From contig JAFAAN010000040.1 of assembly GCA_023426545.1 (NCBI GenBank), positions 62,001-126,000 on the forward strand: a DNA stretch of 64,000 nt, given 5' to 3'. Numbering within the stretch: position 1 is the first letter of the stretch; each line of letters begins with the position of its first letter. Positions 8,144 through 16,157 of this stretch are shown here, piece after piece. The notes under the pieces are model-generated. The model did not search any database. It saw nothing but the letters and a program-made list of their open reading frames with translations, and was not told the DNA's origin. This DNA comes from Pseudomonadota bacterium (GTDB lineage: Bacteria > Myxococcota > Myxococcia > Myxococcales > Myxococcaceae). The position numbers and the translations under genes were made by a program.

Positions 8144-11017
8144 ATGTCATCTACGGCGCGTTTTCCTAAGAACCTTGTGGCCTGCCTCCTCTTCCTGTCC
8201 GGGGGGACCGCACTCGTCTATGAGCTCGTCTGGTCCAAGTACCTCGGGAACGTCCTGGGGAATAGCGGCCAGGCGCACGCGGTGGTGCTCGCCACGTTCA
8301 TGGGAGGGCAGGCATTGGGGGCATTTGTCTTCGGGCGGACAGCTGACCGTGCGAAGAACCCCCTGGCCCTTTACGGTGTGCTCGAGTTGGGCGTGGGCCT
8401 GTACGCGCTGGCCTTCCCCTACGTGCTCGACGTGCTGGGGGCGCTCTGGTTGAGCGTGGCGCCCGCTGTACCGGATGGCTGGCGGCTGGGGCCTCGCCTC
8501 GTCGTCTCCGCCGCGTCGCTGGTGATTCCCACGCTGCTGATGGGGGGCACGCTGCCGGCGCTGGTGCGGCACTTCGCCTCCAGCCTGGCGGGCGTGCGCT
8601 ACGAGCTGGCGCGGCTCTATGCCGTCAACAGCCTGGGCGCGGCGGTGGGCGTCTTCATCGCGGGCACGAAGCTGGTGCCCGCCATCGGCCTGTCGGCGTC
8701 GGCGGGGCTGGCCGCGGGGCTCAACATCCTGCTGGCGCTCGCTGCGCTGGGCCTGGCCCGCCGCTTCGCGCCCGCGCTGGCGCCGGGACAGGCTCCGGCG
8801 CCAGCGGGTGAGGAGGAGGTCTCCTATCCGCGCGTGGCGGTGCGGGCGGCGCTGGTGGGCGTGCTGCTGTCGGGCTTCACGTCCATGCTGTACCAGGTGA
8901 CGTGGATCCGCCTGCTGTCCATCGTCCTGGGCGCCTCCACCTACGCCTTCACGCTCATCCTCACGGCGTTCATCATGGGCATCGGCCTGGGCAGCTTCTG
9001 GCTGATGACGCGCAAGGGGCAGGTGGACTCGCTGCGGCTGTTCGGCCGGCTCCAGGTGGCGCTGGTGGCGAGCATCTGCGTGGCGCTGCCGCTGTACGTG
9101 CGGCTGCCGCACCTGTTCCGCAAGGCGCAGTGGATGATGACGCGCTCGCTGGAGACCTGGCCGCTGTTCCAGCTCCTCACCTTCGGCTTCTGCTGTCTGG
9201 TGTTGCTGGTGCCCACCTTCTTCATGGGCGCGGCCTTCCCGGCGGCGGCGCGCGTGGCCACGGCGAAGGTGTCCGAGGTGGGGCGCCAGCTCGGCGGCGT
9301 CTACCTGTGGAACACGGTGGGGACGATCACCGGCTCGGCGCTGGGCGTGCTGGTGCTGATGCCGTGGTGGGGCATGGAGGGCAACTTCATCGCGGGCGTG
9401 GCGGCCAACCTGCTCGGCGCGGGGCTCGCCTTCCACGCCGCTCCGGGGCGTCCCTCGCAGCCGGTGCGTGCGCTGTGGCCCGTGGCCGCCACGGCGGGGC
9501 TGGCGCTGGTGGTGTTGGGCGGGATGAGCGGCTGGGCGGTGCGGCTGTCGGGTATCGCGTCCATCCGTTCGCACCAGAAGCCGCCGGAGAGCTACGCGAA
9601 GCTGGTGGCGGACACCGAGGCCGTCATCCGCCCCATCTTCTACCAGGATGACACCTTCGCCACGGTGATGGTGGCGGACGCCCCCGTGGACAACCTGCGG
9701 TTCATGAAGCTCAACGGGAAGGTGGACGCGTCCAACGGGAGCGACGCGGAGACGCAGGTCGTGGCCGGCCACCTGGGCGCGCTCCTGCATCCTCGCGAGC
9801 CGAAGACGGTGCTGCTGGTGGGCGCCGGCGCGGCCATCACCGCGGGCAGCGTTCTGGCGCACCCCGTGGAGCACCTGGACATGGTGGAGATCGCCCCCGC
9901 CGTCATCGACGCGGCGCGCCTGTTCAAGGCGGACAACCGCAACGCGGTGGATGACCCTCGCACGCACGTGCATGTGGACGACGCCAAGACGTTCATGGCG
10001 CTGTCGCCCCGCAAGTACGACCTGGTGGTGAGCGTGCCCTCCAACCCGTGGGTGGCGGGCGTGTCAGGCCTCTTCACGCGGGACTTCTTCCAGACGGTGG
10101 ACCGGCACCTGGCGGATGACGGCGTGCTGGTGCAGTGGATCCACACCTATGAGAGCAACGAGGACCTCATCAAGCTGGTGGTCCGCACCCTGCGCGACAC
10201 CTTCCCGCACGCCACCACGTGGCTGGGGCCGCATGACCTGGTGATGGTGGCCAGCCGCAAGCCCCTGGCCTTCGATGCGGCTCGCCTGGCTGAGCGCATG
10301 GGACATCCGGAGGTGCGGAAGGATTTGTCCCGCGTGGGCATCAACGACGTGTTCGCGCTGCTGTCCAAGCAGGTGCACAGCGAGGCCGGCCAGCTCGAGT
10401 TCGCTGGCGAGGGCCCCATCAACACGGACGACCACAACCTGCTGGAGTACGCCTCGCCCATCGCCTTCTTCGTGTCGAACCTGGATGTGCGGGTGAGGGA
10501 CGAGCGGCGCGCGCCGGAGGGGGCGGACCGCCTCTTCCTGCACGACTATGTCCAGCAGCACCCGCCCACCGCGGAGCAGGCCGCCGGGCTGTACCGGAAC
10601 ATCGAGCGCTACCACGCGCCCAATGACCCCATGGTGCGCGGCGCGGCGGCCCAGTGGCGGCGGTTGGCTCCCGACAGTCCGGAGTCCGCGCTGGCCCTGG
10701 GCAAGGCGGCGCTGGCCCAGCAGGATTTGACGCTGGCCGCCTCGCTGCTGGAGCCGGAGGTCGCGCGGGGCGGACGCGAGCCCGCGCTGGTGACGGCCTA
10801 CCTCCGGCTGGTGACGGCTCAGACCTGGGCTTCGCGCACCATGTGGACGCCTGTAGGTGCCCTGCACGACACCGTGGCCCTGGGGCGCGAGGTTGCGGCC
10901 CGGCACCCGGACGACGAACATCTGGCCCGGGCGCTGCGCTCGCTGTGCGAGGCGCTGCCTCGTTCGAGCTGCGAAAGCACCGCCCAGACGCCGGTCGCCG
11001 TCCCCGCGAGCCCCTGA
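8144..11017 (+). CDS. Fused membrane / spermidine synthase-like protein
   Basis: A 957-residue protein in three parts. Residues 1-500 hold twelve or more hydrophobic segments of the MFS-like spermidine-synthase-associated type (LSGGTALVYELVWSKYLG). Residues about 530-760 form a spermidine-synthase Rossmann domain (LLVGAGAAITAG, the acidic VEIAP, then SNPWVAGVSGLF). Residues about 790-957 form a helical, TPR-like tail. Free spermidine synthases make polyamines from putrescine and decarboxylated SAM. The role of these membrane-fused forms is not established, and I do not assign a substrate. The start at 8144 is preferred because the hydrophobic N-terminus begins there and upstream sequence belongs to mrpA. 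No strong ribosome site is visible. Confidence 0.75.
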   Translation: MSSTARFPKNLVACLLFLSGGTALVYELVWSKYLGNVLGNSGQAHAVVLATFMGGQALGAFVFGRTADRAKNPLALYGVLELGVGLYALAFPYVLDVLGALWLSVAPAVPDGWRLGPRLVVSAASLVIPTLLMGGTLPALVRHFASSLAGVRYELARLYAVNSLGAAVGVFIAGTKLVPAIGLSASAGLAAGLNILLALAALGLARRFAPALAPGQAPAPAGEEEVSYPRVAVRAALVGVLLSGFTSMLYQVTWIRLLSIVLGASTYAFTLILTAFIMGIGLGSFWLMTRKGQVDSLRLFGRLQVALVASICVALPLYVRLPHLFRKAQWMMTRSLETWPLFQLLTFGFCCLVLLVPTFFMGAAFPAAARVATAKVSEVGRQLGGVYLWNTVGTITGSALGVLVLMPWWGMEGNFIAGVAANLLGAGLAFHAAPGRPSQPVRALWPVAATAGLALVVLGGMSGWAVRLSGIASIRSHQKPPESYAKLVADTEAVIRPIFYQDDTFATVMVADAPVDNLRFMKLNGKVDASNGSDAETQVVAGHLGALLHPREPKTVLLVGAGAAITAGSVLAHPVEHLDMVEIAPAVIDAARLFKADNRNAVDDPRTHVHVDDAKTFMALSPRKYDLVVSVPSNPWVAGVSGLFTRDFFQTVDRHLADDGVLVQWIHTYESNEDLIKLVVRTLRDTFPHATTWLGPHDLVMVASRKPLAFDAARLAERMGHPEVRKDLSRVGINDVFALLSKQVHSEAGQLEFAGEGPINTDDHNLLEYASPIAFFVSNLDVRVRDERRAPEGADRLFLHDYVQQHPPTAEQAAGLYRNIERYHAPNDPMVRGAAAQWRRLAPDSPESALALGKAALAQQDLTLAASLLEPEVARGGREPALVTAYLRLVTAQTWASRTMWTPVGALHDTVALGREVAARHPDDEHLARALRSLCEALPRSSCESTAQTPVAVPASP

Positions 11018-11051
11018 AATGGGGGCGCTGGAACGCCCAAATCGGGCTAAT

Positions 11052-11079
11052 TGCCTGGAATCACTGAGAATTCCAGGCA
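11052..11079. terminator. Perfect hairpin after the spermidine synthase-like gene
   Basis: A 10-bp perfect stem (TGCCTGGAAT / ATTCCAGGCA) with an 8-base loop, 35 bases past the stop codon. There is no T-run, so it could be a terminator or an RNA 3'-end stabiliser. Confidence 0.5.
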
Positions 11080-11183
11080 TCCTCCCGATGACCGATGGAG
11101 GTGGAGGTGGGATCTGCCCTAGGGTGCGATTCACCCAAGCAGAAGGGTGTTTTTTTCCACCACTGCAATCCCCGGAGAGTTCC

Positions 11184-11441
11184 ATGAAGGCGATCTCGAA
11201 GAAGCAGCAGCTCCGCAAGGCTCGTGGCCAGGGCATGACCGAGTACATCATCATCGTCGCCCTCATCGCGATCGCCGCCATCGGCGTGGTGACCCTGTTC
11301 GGCGACAACATCCGCAAGCTGTTCGGCGCCTCCGCCGACGCGCTGGCCGGTAACGCCTCCGTCGAGTCCGAGGCGACCGAGCGTCAGCGCAACCTGGAGA
11401 AGAAGACCATCAAGACGTTCGGCCAGAACAACGCGTACTGA
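11184..11441 (+). CDS. Flp-like type IVb pilin subunit
   Basis: An 85-residue protein with a short basic leader (KKQQLRKARG), a hydrophobic helix (residues 22-40) and a polar tail. Cleavage after Gly15 would place Glu at +5 and Tyr at +6 of the mature chain, the G-x4-EY rule of Flp/Tad prepilins. Its role would be an inner-membrane-anchored or assembled pilin subunit after prepilin peptidase processing. A GGAG lies 8 bases before ATG 11184. No Tad assembly genes are nearby, so it stands alone between two hairpins. A non-filamentous membrane peptide is an alternative. Confidence 0.7.
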   Translation: MKAISKKQQLRKARGQGMTEYIIIVALIAIAAIGVVTLFGDNIRKLFGASADALAGNASVESEATERQRNLEKKTIKTFGQNNAY

Positions 11442-11458
11442 GCCGTGTCCTTCCGGGG

Positions 11459-11490
11459 GGAGCCACACCTGCCTTGGGCAGGTGGCTCCT
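11459..11490 (+). terminator. Hairpin terminator after the Flp-like gene
   Basis: GGAGCCAC plus ACCTGCC pairs with GGCAGGTGGCTCC through a two-base bulge and a very short loop. It starts 18 bases past the stop codon and is followed by TCTC. Confidence 0.6.
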
Positions 11491-11567
11491 CTCGGGCGGC
11501 CGAGGTCGAGGGCTGAGCCGTCAGCCCGGTGCCCGGCCGGAAGTGGCAGTCCCCCCCGCCCAGGGGC

Positions 11568-11598
11568 TTGACCCTCACGCGACGTGAGGCCCTACACC
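11568..11598 (+). promoter_or_regulatory. MerR-type promoter with operator in an overlong spacer
   Basis: A -35 of TTGACC and a -10 of TACACC are separated by 19 bases. Most of that spacer is the perfect palindrome CCTCAC-GCGAC-GTGAGG (11573-11589). This is the arrangement MerR-family activators untwist, so the downstream regulator is probably autoregulated. Confidence 0.7.
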
Positions 11599-11617
11599 TC
11601 CTCAACAAGAGGTGGAG

Positions 11618-12394
11618 ATGGCCCTGACGGTGAGCCAGGTCGCCCGGCTGGCGAAAATCAGCATCCGCGCGTTGCACCACTACGACGAGCTGGGGCTGTT
11701 GTGTCCTTCGGACCGCAGCGAGGCGGGCTACCGGCTCTATTCGCAGGCGGACCTCCAGAAGCTCCAGCAAGTGCTCTTCTTCAAGGAGCTGGGCTTTCCG
11801 CTGGAGGACATCCGCCGCATCCTGGGCGACCCCACCTTCGACCTGCGCACCGCGCTGCGGATGCAGCGGCAGCTCCTGATGGAGCGGGCCTCCCGGCTGG
11901 ATGCGCTGGTGAACGCCGTGGACTCAGCGCTGGACGCGCTGGAGAAGGGGACTCTCGTGGACAAGGAAGCGATGTTCGAGGCCTTCGGTGACTTCGACCC
12001 GTCGAAGTACGAGGAAGAGGTGAAGCAGCGCTGGGGGGAGACGGAGGCCTACAAGGTGTCTTCCCGAAGGGCGGCGCGCTACACGAAAGAGGACTGGAAG
12101 CGCATCAAGGCGGAGGGGGACGCCCTCTTCCAGGCGCTGGCGGATCTGCTCGCCGCGGGCACCCGCCCCGCTTCGGCGGAGGCCATGGACCTGGCGGAGG
12201 CGCACCGGCAATACCTCGGCAAGTGGTTCTACCCGTGCCCGGCCGCCATGCACCGGGGGCTGGGGGAGATGTACGTGGCGGACTCGCGCTTCACGGAGAA
12301 CATCGACCGCATCCGCCCCGGCCTCTCGTTGTTCCTGCGTGACGCTTTCGCGGCCAACGCCGAGCGGCAGGGAGCGGGGGGCTCCTGCGCCTAG
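11618..12394 (+). CDS. MerR-family regulator, TipA-type
   Basis: A 258-residue protein. The N-terminal winged helix (TVSQVARLAKISIRALHHYDELGLL) and dimerisation coil (to about residue 115) are followed by a TipAS-like helical domain (about 125-250), ending near FRENIDRIRPGL-type sequence. TipA-family members such as TipAL, Mta and SkgA bind small hydrophobic ligands and activate their own genes and exporters or stress genes. I chose ATG 11618 over the GTG six bases upstream because AGAGGTGG lies just ahead. No exporter is adjacent, so the most visible target is its own promoter. Confidence 0.85.
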   Translation: MALTVSQVARLAKISIRALHHYDELGLLCPSDRSEAGYRLYSQADLQKLQQVLFFKELGFPLEDIRRILGDPTFDLRTALRMQRQLLMERASRLDALVNAVDSALDALEKGTLVDKEAMFEAFGDFDPSKYEEEVKQRWGETEAYKVSSRRAARYTKEDWKRIKAEGDALFQALADLLAAGTRPASAEAMDLAEAHRQYLGKWFYPCPAAMHRGLGEMYVADSRFTENIDRIRPGLSLFLRDAFAANAERQGAGGSCA

Positions 12395-12459
12395 CGCTGC
12401 ACACCCGGGCGTCGAAGCCTCAGAAGGGGCGCAGCCTGCCCGACCCCGCTGAAGACGGC

Positions 12460-12494
12460 GCGCGGGCCCTGCTTGGGACGAGGAGGGCCCGCGC
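12460..12494. terminator. Bidirectional hairpin terminator
   Basis: A perfect 10-bp stem (GCGCGGGCCC / GGGCCCGCGC) with a 15-base loop, between the convergent MerR and membrane-protein genes. Confidence 0.65.
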
Positions 12495-12511
12495 CCGAGG
12501 TGTCGCCCTGG

Positions 12512-13681
12512 TCAGCTGAAGCCCAGCCGCTTCAGCATCACCGTGCGGATGGACGGAATCCGGAAGCGATAGATGAGGGCATCCGCGAAGTAGTGCGCCA
12601 GGACCACCGCGAAGCCCAGGGACGTCAGAGCACGCAGCAGCGGGTGTGTCTCCGCCACGCCCAGGTTGCTGCCCAGCGCGCCGCGGACGACGCCCTGCTG
12701 GAGCAGCCCATGCACCGCGCCCAGCGCGAGCAGGGGCAGCATGGACGCAATCATCGCCGGGACGATGAGCTTCCGGGGCAGCCGGGGCGTGTCACCCTCG
12801 CGCGGCTCCAGCATCCGCGCGGTGAGCATGTAGTACTCCAGCCCGTGCATACCGGGCAGCATGACGTACCCCCACGTCGGGGCCACCAGCACCAGCCCGG
12901 TCGCCGTCGCCATGGCCAGGAGGTACAGCACCTTGGGCCCGCTGGCGGCCTCCGCGCGCAGCACGGAGCGGAACAGCAGCAGGAAGTAACCCAGCCACAC
13001 CGCCAACAGCACCGCCAGCGTCCCGTGGGGCAGCACCGGACCCTGGCCCACGTCCAGGTACGCGGGCGCGTCGGGCCCGGCGGACTCGGGGACGAAGAAG
13101 ATGCGCACCAGCAGCAGCGTGAGCATCAGCGGGACGTACATCTGTTGCAGCTTGCGCTCCATCGAGGAGGCGCCGGGCAGGCCGGCCTTGCTCGCGCGCA
13201 GCCCGTGGAGCGACCAGATGCCCCGGTGCTGGGACAGCGTGTGGTGCGTGCCGAAGACGTTGAAGAGCACCGCCACGCCGTAGGTGTGCGCCGTGCGCTC
13301 CGCATAGAAGGTGAAGAAGAGCACCGTGCCCACCGCGAGCATGGCCAGCGAGCCCGCGAGCACCTGGCGGGGCTGCCCCGGGGCGGCGGTCAGCACGTCC
13401 CGGTGCGCGGCGAAGAGGAGGAAGGTGAGGATGACGTGCGTGGCATTGCCGAGCAGGTTCTGCGCCGTCCAGGCCGCCAGCCGGTGGGCGCTCTCCGCGG
13501 CACCGGGGGCCAGCGCGACGGTGGCGGCGGCGGTGCTCAGGGCCAGCGCCAGCGGCAGGGCGACGATGAGGGCATCCGCTCGAGGCGAGAAGAGCCACAG
13601 GTTCCGGAAGGCCAGGGCTCCTCGGGGGGAGGAGGCCGTCACGGGCGTCGGCGGGTTCACGGCGGGGCTCAGCGGCGTCAT
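12512..13681 (-). CDS. Polytopic membrane protein with conserved-looking histidines, unknown function
   Basis: A 389-residue protein with about eight to nine membrane segments. Histidines sit in or near them in short motifs: GNATHVILT, FGTHHTLSQHRG, MHGLEYY and, near the C-terminus, AHYFADALIYRFR. That distribution recalls membrane metal or carotenoid-cleaving enzymes of the Brp/Blh type, but I cannot align it with confidence and give no name. It starts at ATG 13681, divergent from the amidohydrolase with 77 bases between them, and ends at the shared terminator. It has no obvious functional partner. Confidence 0.6.
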   Translation of the reverse strand: MTPLSPAVNPPTPVTASSPRGALAFRNLWLFSPRADALIVALPLALALSTAAATVALAPGAAESAHRLAAWTAQNLLGNATHVILTFLLFAAHRDVLTAAPGQPRQVLAGSLAMLAVGTVLFFTFYAERTAHTYGVAVLFNVFGTHHTLSQHRGIWSLHGLRASKAGLPGASSMERKLQQMYVPLMLTLLLVRIFFVPESAGPDAPAYLDVGQGPVLPHGTLAVLLAVWLGYFLLLFRSVLRAEAASGPKVLYLLAMATATGLVLVAPTWGYVMLPGMHGLEYYMLTARMLEPREGDTPRLPRKLIVPAMIASMLPLLALGAVHGLLQQGVVRGALGSNLGVAETHPLLRALTSLGFAVVLAHYFADALIYRFRIPSIRTVMLKRLGFS

Positions 13682-13758
13682 ACCGTACGGACCCTAACAC
13701 GCTCCGTGACGGTCGCGCCCCTCGCGCCGCGCTGGACGCGTGTTAGAAATGGCATTTC

Positions 13759-15084
13759 ATGGAAGGCCGCCTGCTTCTGAAAAACTGTGCCGTCTTCAGG
13801 GCGGATGGGCGCGTCCGCCACGGCATGGCCGTGGTGGTGGAGGGAAACACCATCCGCCGCGTCGCTCCGGACGCCCAGGTGCCCGTCCTGCCGGGGGATT
13901 GGGAGGTGGCGTGCCGGGGCCGGCTCGTCGCGCCGGGCCTGGTGGACTGCCACACGCACCTGGTCAACGGCCAGCTCCTGCCCCCCACGGGGCACTTCCT
14001 GATGCTGCCTCCCCGTGAGCGGCTGGCGCGGCTCCAACACGTGGCCCGCCTCCTCACGAACGAGGACGTGGAGGACCTCACCCGCTTCGCGGCGGCGAGG
14101 GCCCTGCGTCACGGCGTCACGATGGTGGTGGAGCACCTGTCGTGTCAGGACGTGGCCGGAGGGCTCGCCGCGCAGGCGCGCGCCGCGGAGTCCGTGGGGC
14201 TGCGGCTGGTGACGAGCCACTCCACCCATGGCCTGGACGGCGCGGCCCAGGCCGAGGCATGGCTGGAGGCCAACGCGGACTTCACTCGCGCGCAGAAGGC
14301 GCACCCGCTGGTGCGTGGGGCGCTGGGCTTCCATGCCTCGTTCACCTGTGACGACGCGCTCCTCCGTCGCGTGGCGGAGCTGAGCCGGGTGCTGGACGCC
14401 CCCACCGTCTTCCACCTCGCGGAGAGCGACGACGACCTCACCACGACCTATGCCCAGCACGGCAAGCGGGTGGTGCCGCGGCTGGACGCGCTGGGGCTGC
14501 TGGGCCCCCGGGCCATCGCGGGTTATGCGCGGGTGCTGGACAGCGCGGAGGCGGAGCTGCTGGAGCAGAGCGGTGCCTTCGTGGCGCTGGCGGCACGGGG
14601 CGCGCGCACGCTGGAGCTGGGCGTGGACCCCATGGACGCGGTGCTGATGCGCGTCCACCTGCTGGGCCTGGGCACGGGCGGCCACGGCAGCTTGCAGGAC
14701 GAGCTGCTCGCGGCGATGGTGGGCGTGCTGCGCATCTCCCGTTCCGGCCGGCTCCCGGACGTGGATGGCGCGCTGGCGCACCTGCTCATCAACGGCCCGG
14801 CCGAGCTGTGCACCCGGGTGTTCGGCCTGCCCTCGGGCAACGTGGAGGAGGGCAGCATCGCGGACCTCGTCGTCTATGACGTGGTGCCGACGGCGGACCC
14901 GGAGACGGGGTATTCACCCCACCTGCTCGGGCAGCTGACCCAGTCGCCGGTGGCCTGGACGGTGGTCGACGGGCGCGTCTGCGTCCGCGAGGGCCAGCTG
15001 ATGGGGCTCGACTACACCGAGCTGTCCCGCGCGGCGACCCGGGCGCTGGAGCGCGTCTGGACGCTCGCGCGGCTGGGCTCGTGA
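13759..15084 (+). CDS. Amidohydrolase-superfamily protein (SsnA/chlorohydrolase-like)
   Basis: A 441-residue TIM-barrel amidohydrolase. The first metal motif DCHTHL follows strand 1 (about residue 58). GFHASFT and the HLAESDDD segment supply later His ligands, and an IADLVVYD beta-sandwich return closes the C-terminus. The closest recognisable group is the SsnA-type putative aminohydrolases. The expected Asp in the strand-8 motif (normally GTD) is Gly here: GLGTGGHGS. Activity is therefore uncertain. It overlaps the next gene by 4 bases (GTGA), so the two are probably translated together. Confidence 0.75.
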   Translation: MEGRLLLKNCAVFRADGRVRHGMAVVVEGNTIRRVAPDAQVPVLPGDWEVACRGRLVAPGLVDCHTHLVNGQLLPPTGHFLMLPPRERLARLQHVARLLTNEDVEDLTRFAAARALRHGVTMVVEHLSCQDVAGGLAAQARAAESVGLRLVTSHSTHGLDGAAQAEAWLEANADFTRAQKAHPLVRGALGFHASFTCDDALLRRVAELSRVLDAPTVFHLAESDDDLTTTYAQHGKRVVPRLDALGLLGPRAIAGYARVLDSAEAELLEQSGAFVALAARGARTLELGVDPMDAVLMRVHLLGLGTGGHGSLQDELLAAMVGVLRISRSGRLPDVDGALAHLLINGPAELCTRVFGLPSGNVEEGSIADLVVYDVVPTADPETGYSPHLLGQLTQSPVAWTVVDGRVCVREGQLMGLDYTELSRAATRALERVWTLARLGS

Positions 15085-16079
15085 GCGGCGTCATGGGCAC
15101 CTTGCCTGCTTCCCTGGTGGACATGCTGCGCGCCTCGCGCGGCCGGCGGGGGCCGCTGCTGGGCGACGCCCGGACCACGGCCCTGCGCGTGTTGAACGGG
15201 GAGGCGGACGGCCTCCCGGACGTGACGGCGGACGCGTTCGGTGACCTGTACGTCATCAGCCTCTATCGCGACCTCACGCCCGCGGAGGAGGAGACGCTGC
15301 TCGACGCGGCCATGGTGGCCTGGGCGCCCCGGAGCCTCTATCTCAAGCGCCGTCCCCGGGAGGCGCGCGTGCTGGCCAACGTGGCGAAGGAGTCGCTCGC
15401 GCCCGAGCTCCCCGCCCGGGGCGAGCCGGTGGAGTCCCTGACCGCGCTCGAGAACGGCCTGTCATTCCTCATCCGCCCCGGCCAGGGCCTGTCGGTGGGG
15501 CTGTACCTGGACATGCGGGACACGCGGGCCTGGCTGCTGTCGCACGCGCGGGGCCTCACCGTGCTCAACCTGTTCGCGTACACCTGTGCCTTCGGCGTGG
15601 TGGCCACGGCGGGAGGCGCGACGCGGGCGCTCAACCTGGATGCGAGCCGGCGCGTGCTGGAGTGGGGCGAGGAGAACGCGCGCCTCAATGGCCAGCCCGT
15701 GGACCGGTATGACTATGTGGCTGGCGACGTGTTCGACTGGCTCAAGCGGCTGGCGAAGAAGGGGGAGTCCTTCGACATCGTCATCTCCGACCCGCCGTCG
15801 TTCTCCACGACGCGCAGCGGGCGGTTCTCCGCCGCGCGCGACTATGCCCGGCTGGCCGAGGCCGCCGCGCGCGTCGTGAGCCCGGGAGGGCAGCTCGTGG
15901 CGTGCTGCAACCACGCGGGGCTGCCGGCCCGCCGCTTCGAGGCGATGGTGCTGGAAGGGGTTGCCCAGGCCGGGCGGGAGGGCAGGACGCAGGGCTCGCT
16001 GGGGCCGTCCGCGCTCGACTTTCCGCCGCCGCCCGGACAGGAGCCGGCGCTGAAGGTGCTCCGGGTGCAGGTCCGGTAG
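15081..16079 (+). CDS. RlmI-like class I SAM-dependent rRNA methyltransferase
   Basis: A 332-residue methyltransferase with the SAM-binding segment LNLFAYTCAFGVVA (about residues 155-170) and the catalytic motif SDPPSF (about 237), as in the RlmI/RlmK 23S rRNA m5C/m7G group. A fragment of the family's middle EEHAD-like region precedes these. The N-terminal PUA domain typical of RlmI is not obvious. GTG 15081 overlaps the previous stop codon; ATG 15093 is an alternative. It would modify rRNA in the cytoplasm; the exact base is not predictable. Confidence 0.8.
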   Translation: MSGVMGTLPASLVDMLRASRGRRGPLLGDARTTALRVLNGEADGLPDVTADAFGDLYVISLYRDLTPAEEETLLDAAMVAWAPRSLYLKRRPREARVLANVAKESLAPELPARGEPVESLTALENGLSFLIRPGQGLSVGLYLDMRDTRAWLLSHARGLTVLNLFAYTCAFGVVATAGGATRALNLDASRRVLEWGEENARLNGQPVDRYDYVAGDVFDWLKRLAKKGESFDIVISDPPSFSTTRSGRFSAARDYARLAEAAARVVSPGGQLVACCNHAGLPARRFEAMVLEGVAQAGREGRTQGSLGPSALDFPPPPGQEPALKVLRVQVR

Positions 16080-16157
16080 CTCGGGGACCTGGAGGGCTGG
16101 GCCCATGGTCCAGTTTGGTGGCACTCGGTGGCCCGGCGCGGGTAGGCTGGCCGGGCC

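Noticed and set aside
8147..9973. Open frame antisense to the spermidine-synthase fusion
   Set aside because: No start signal, Arg/His-rich composition and a well-supported gene on the other strand.
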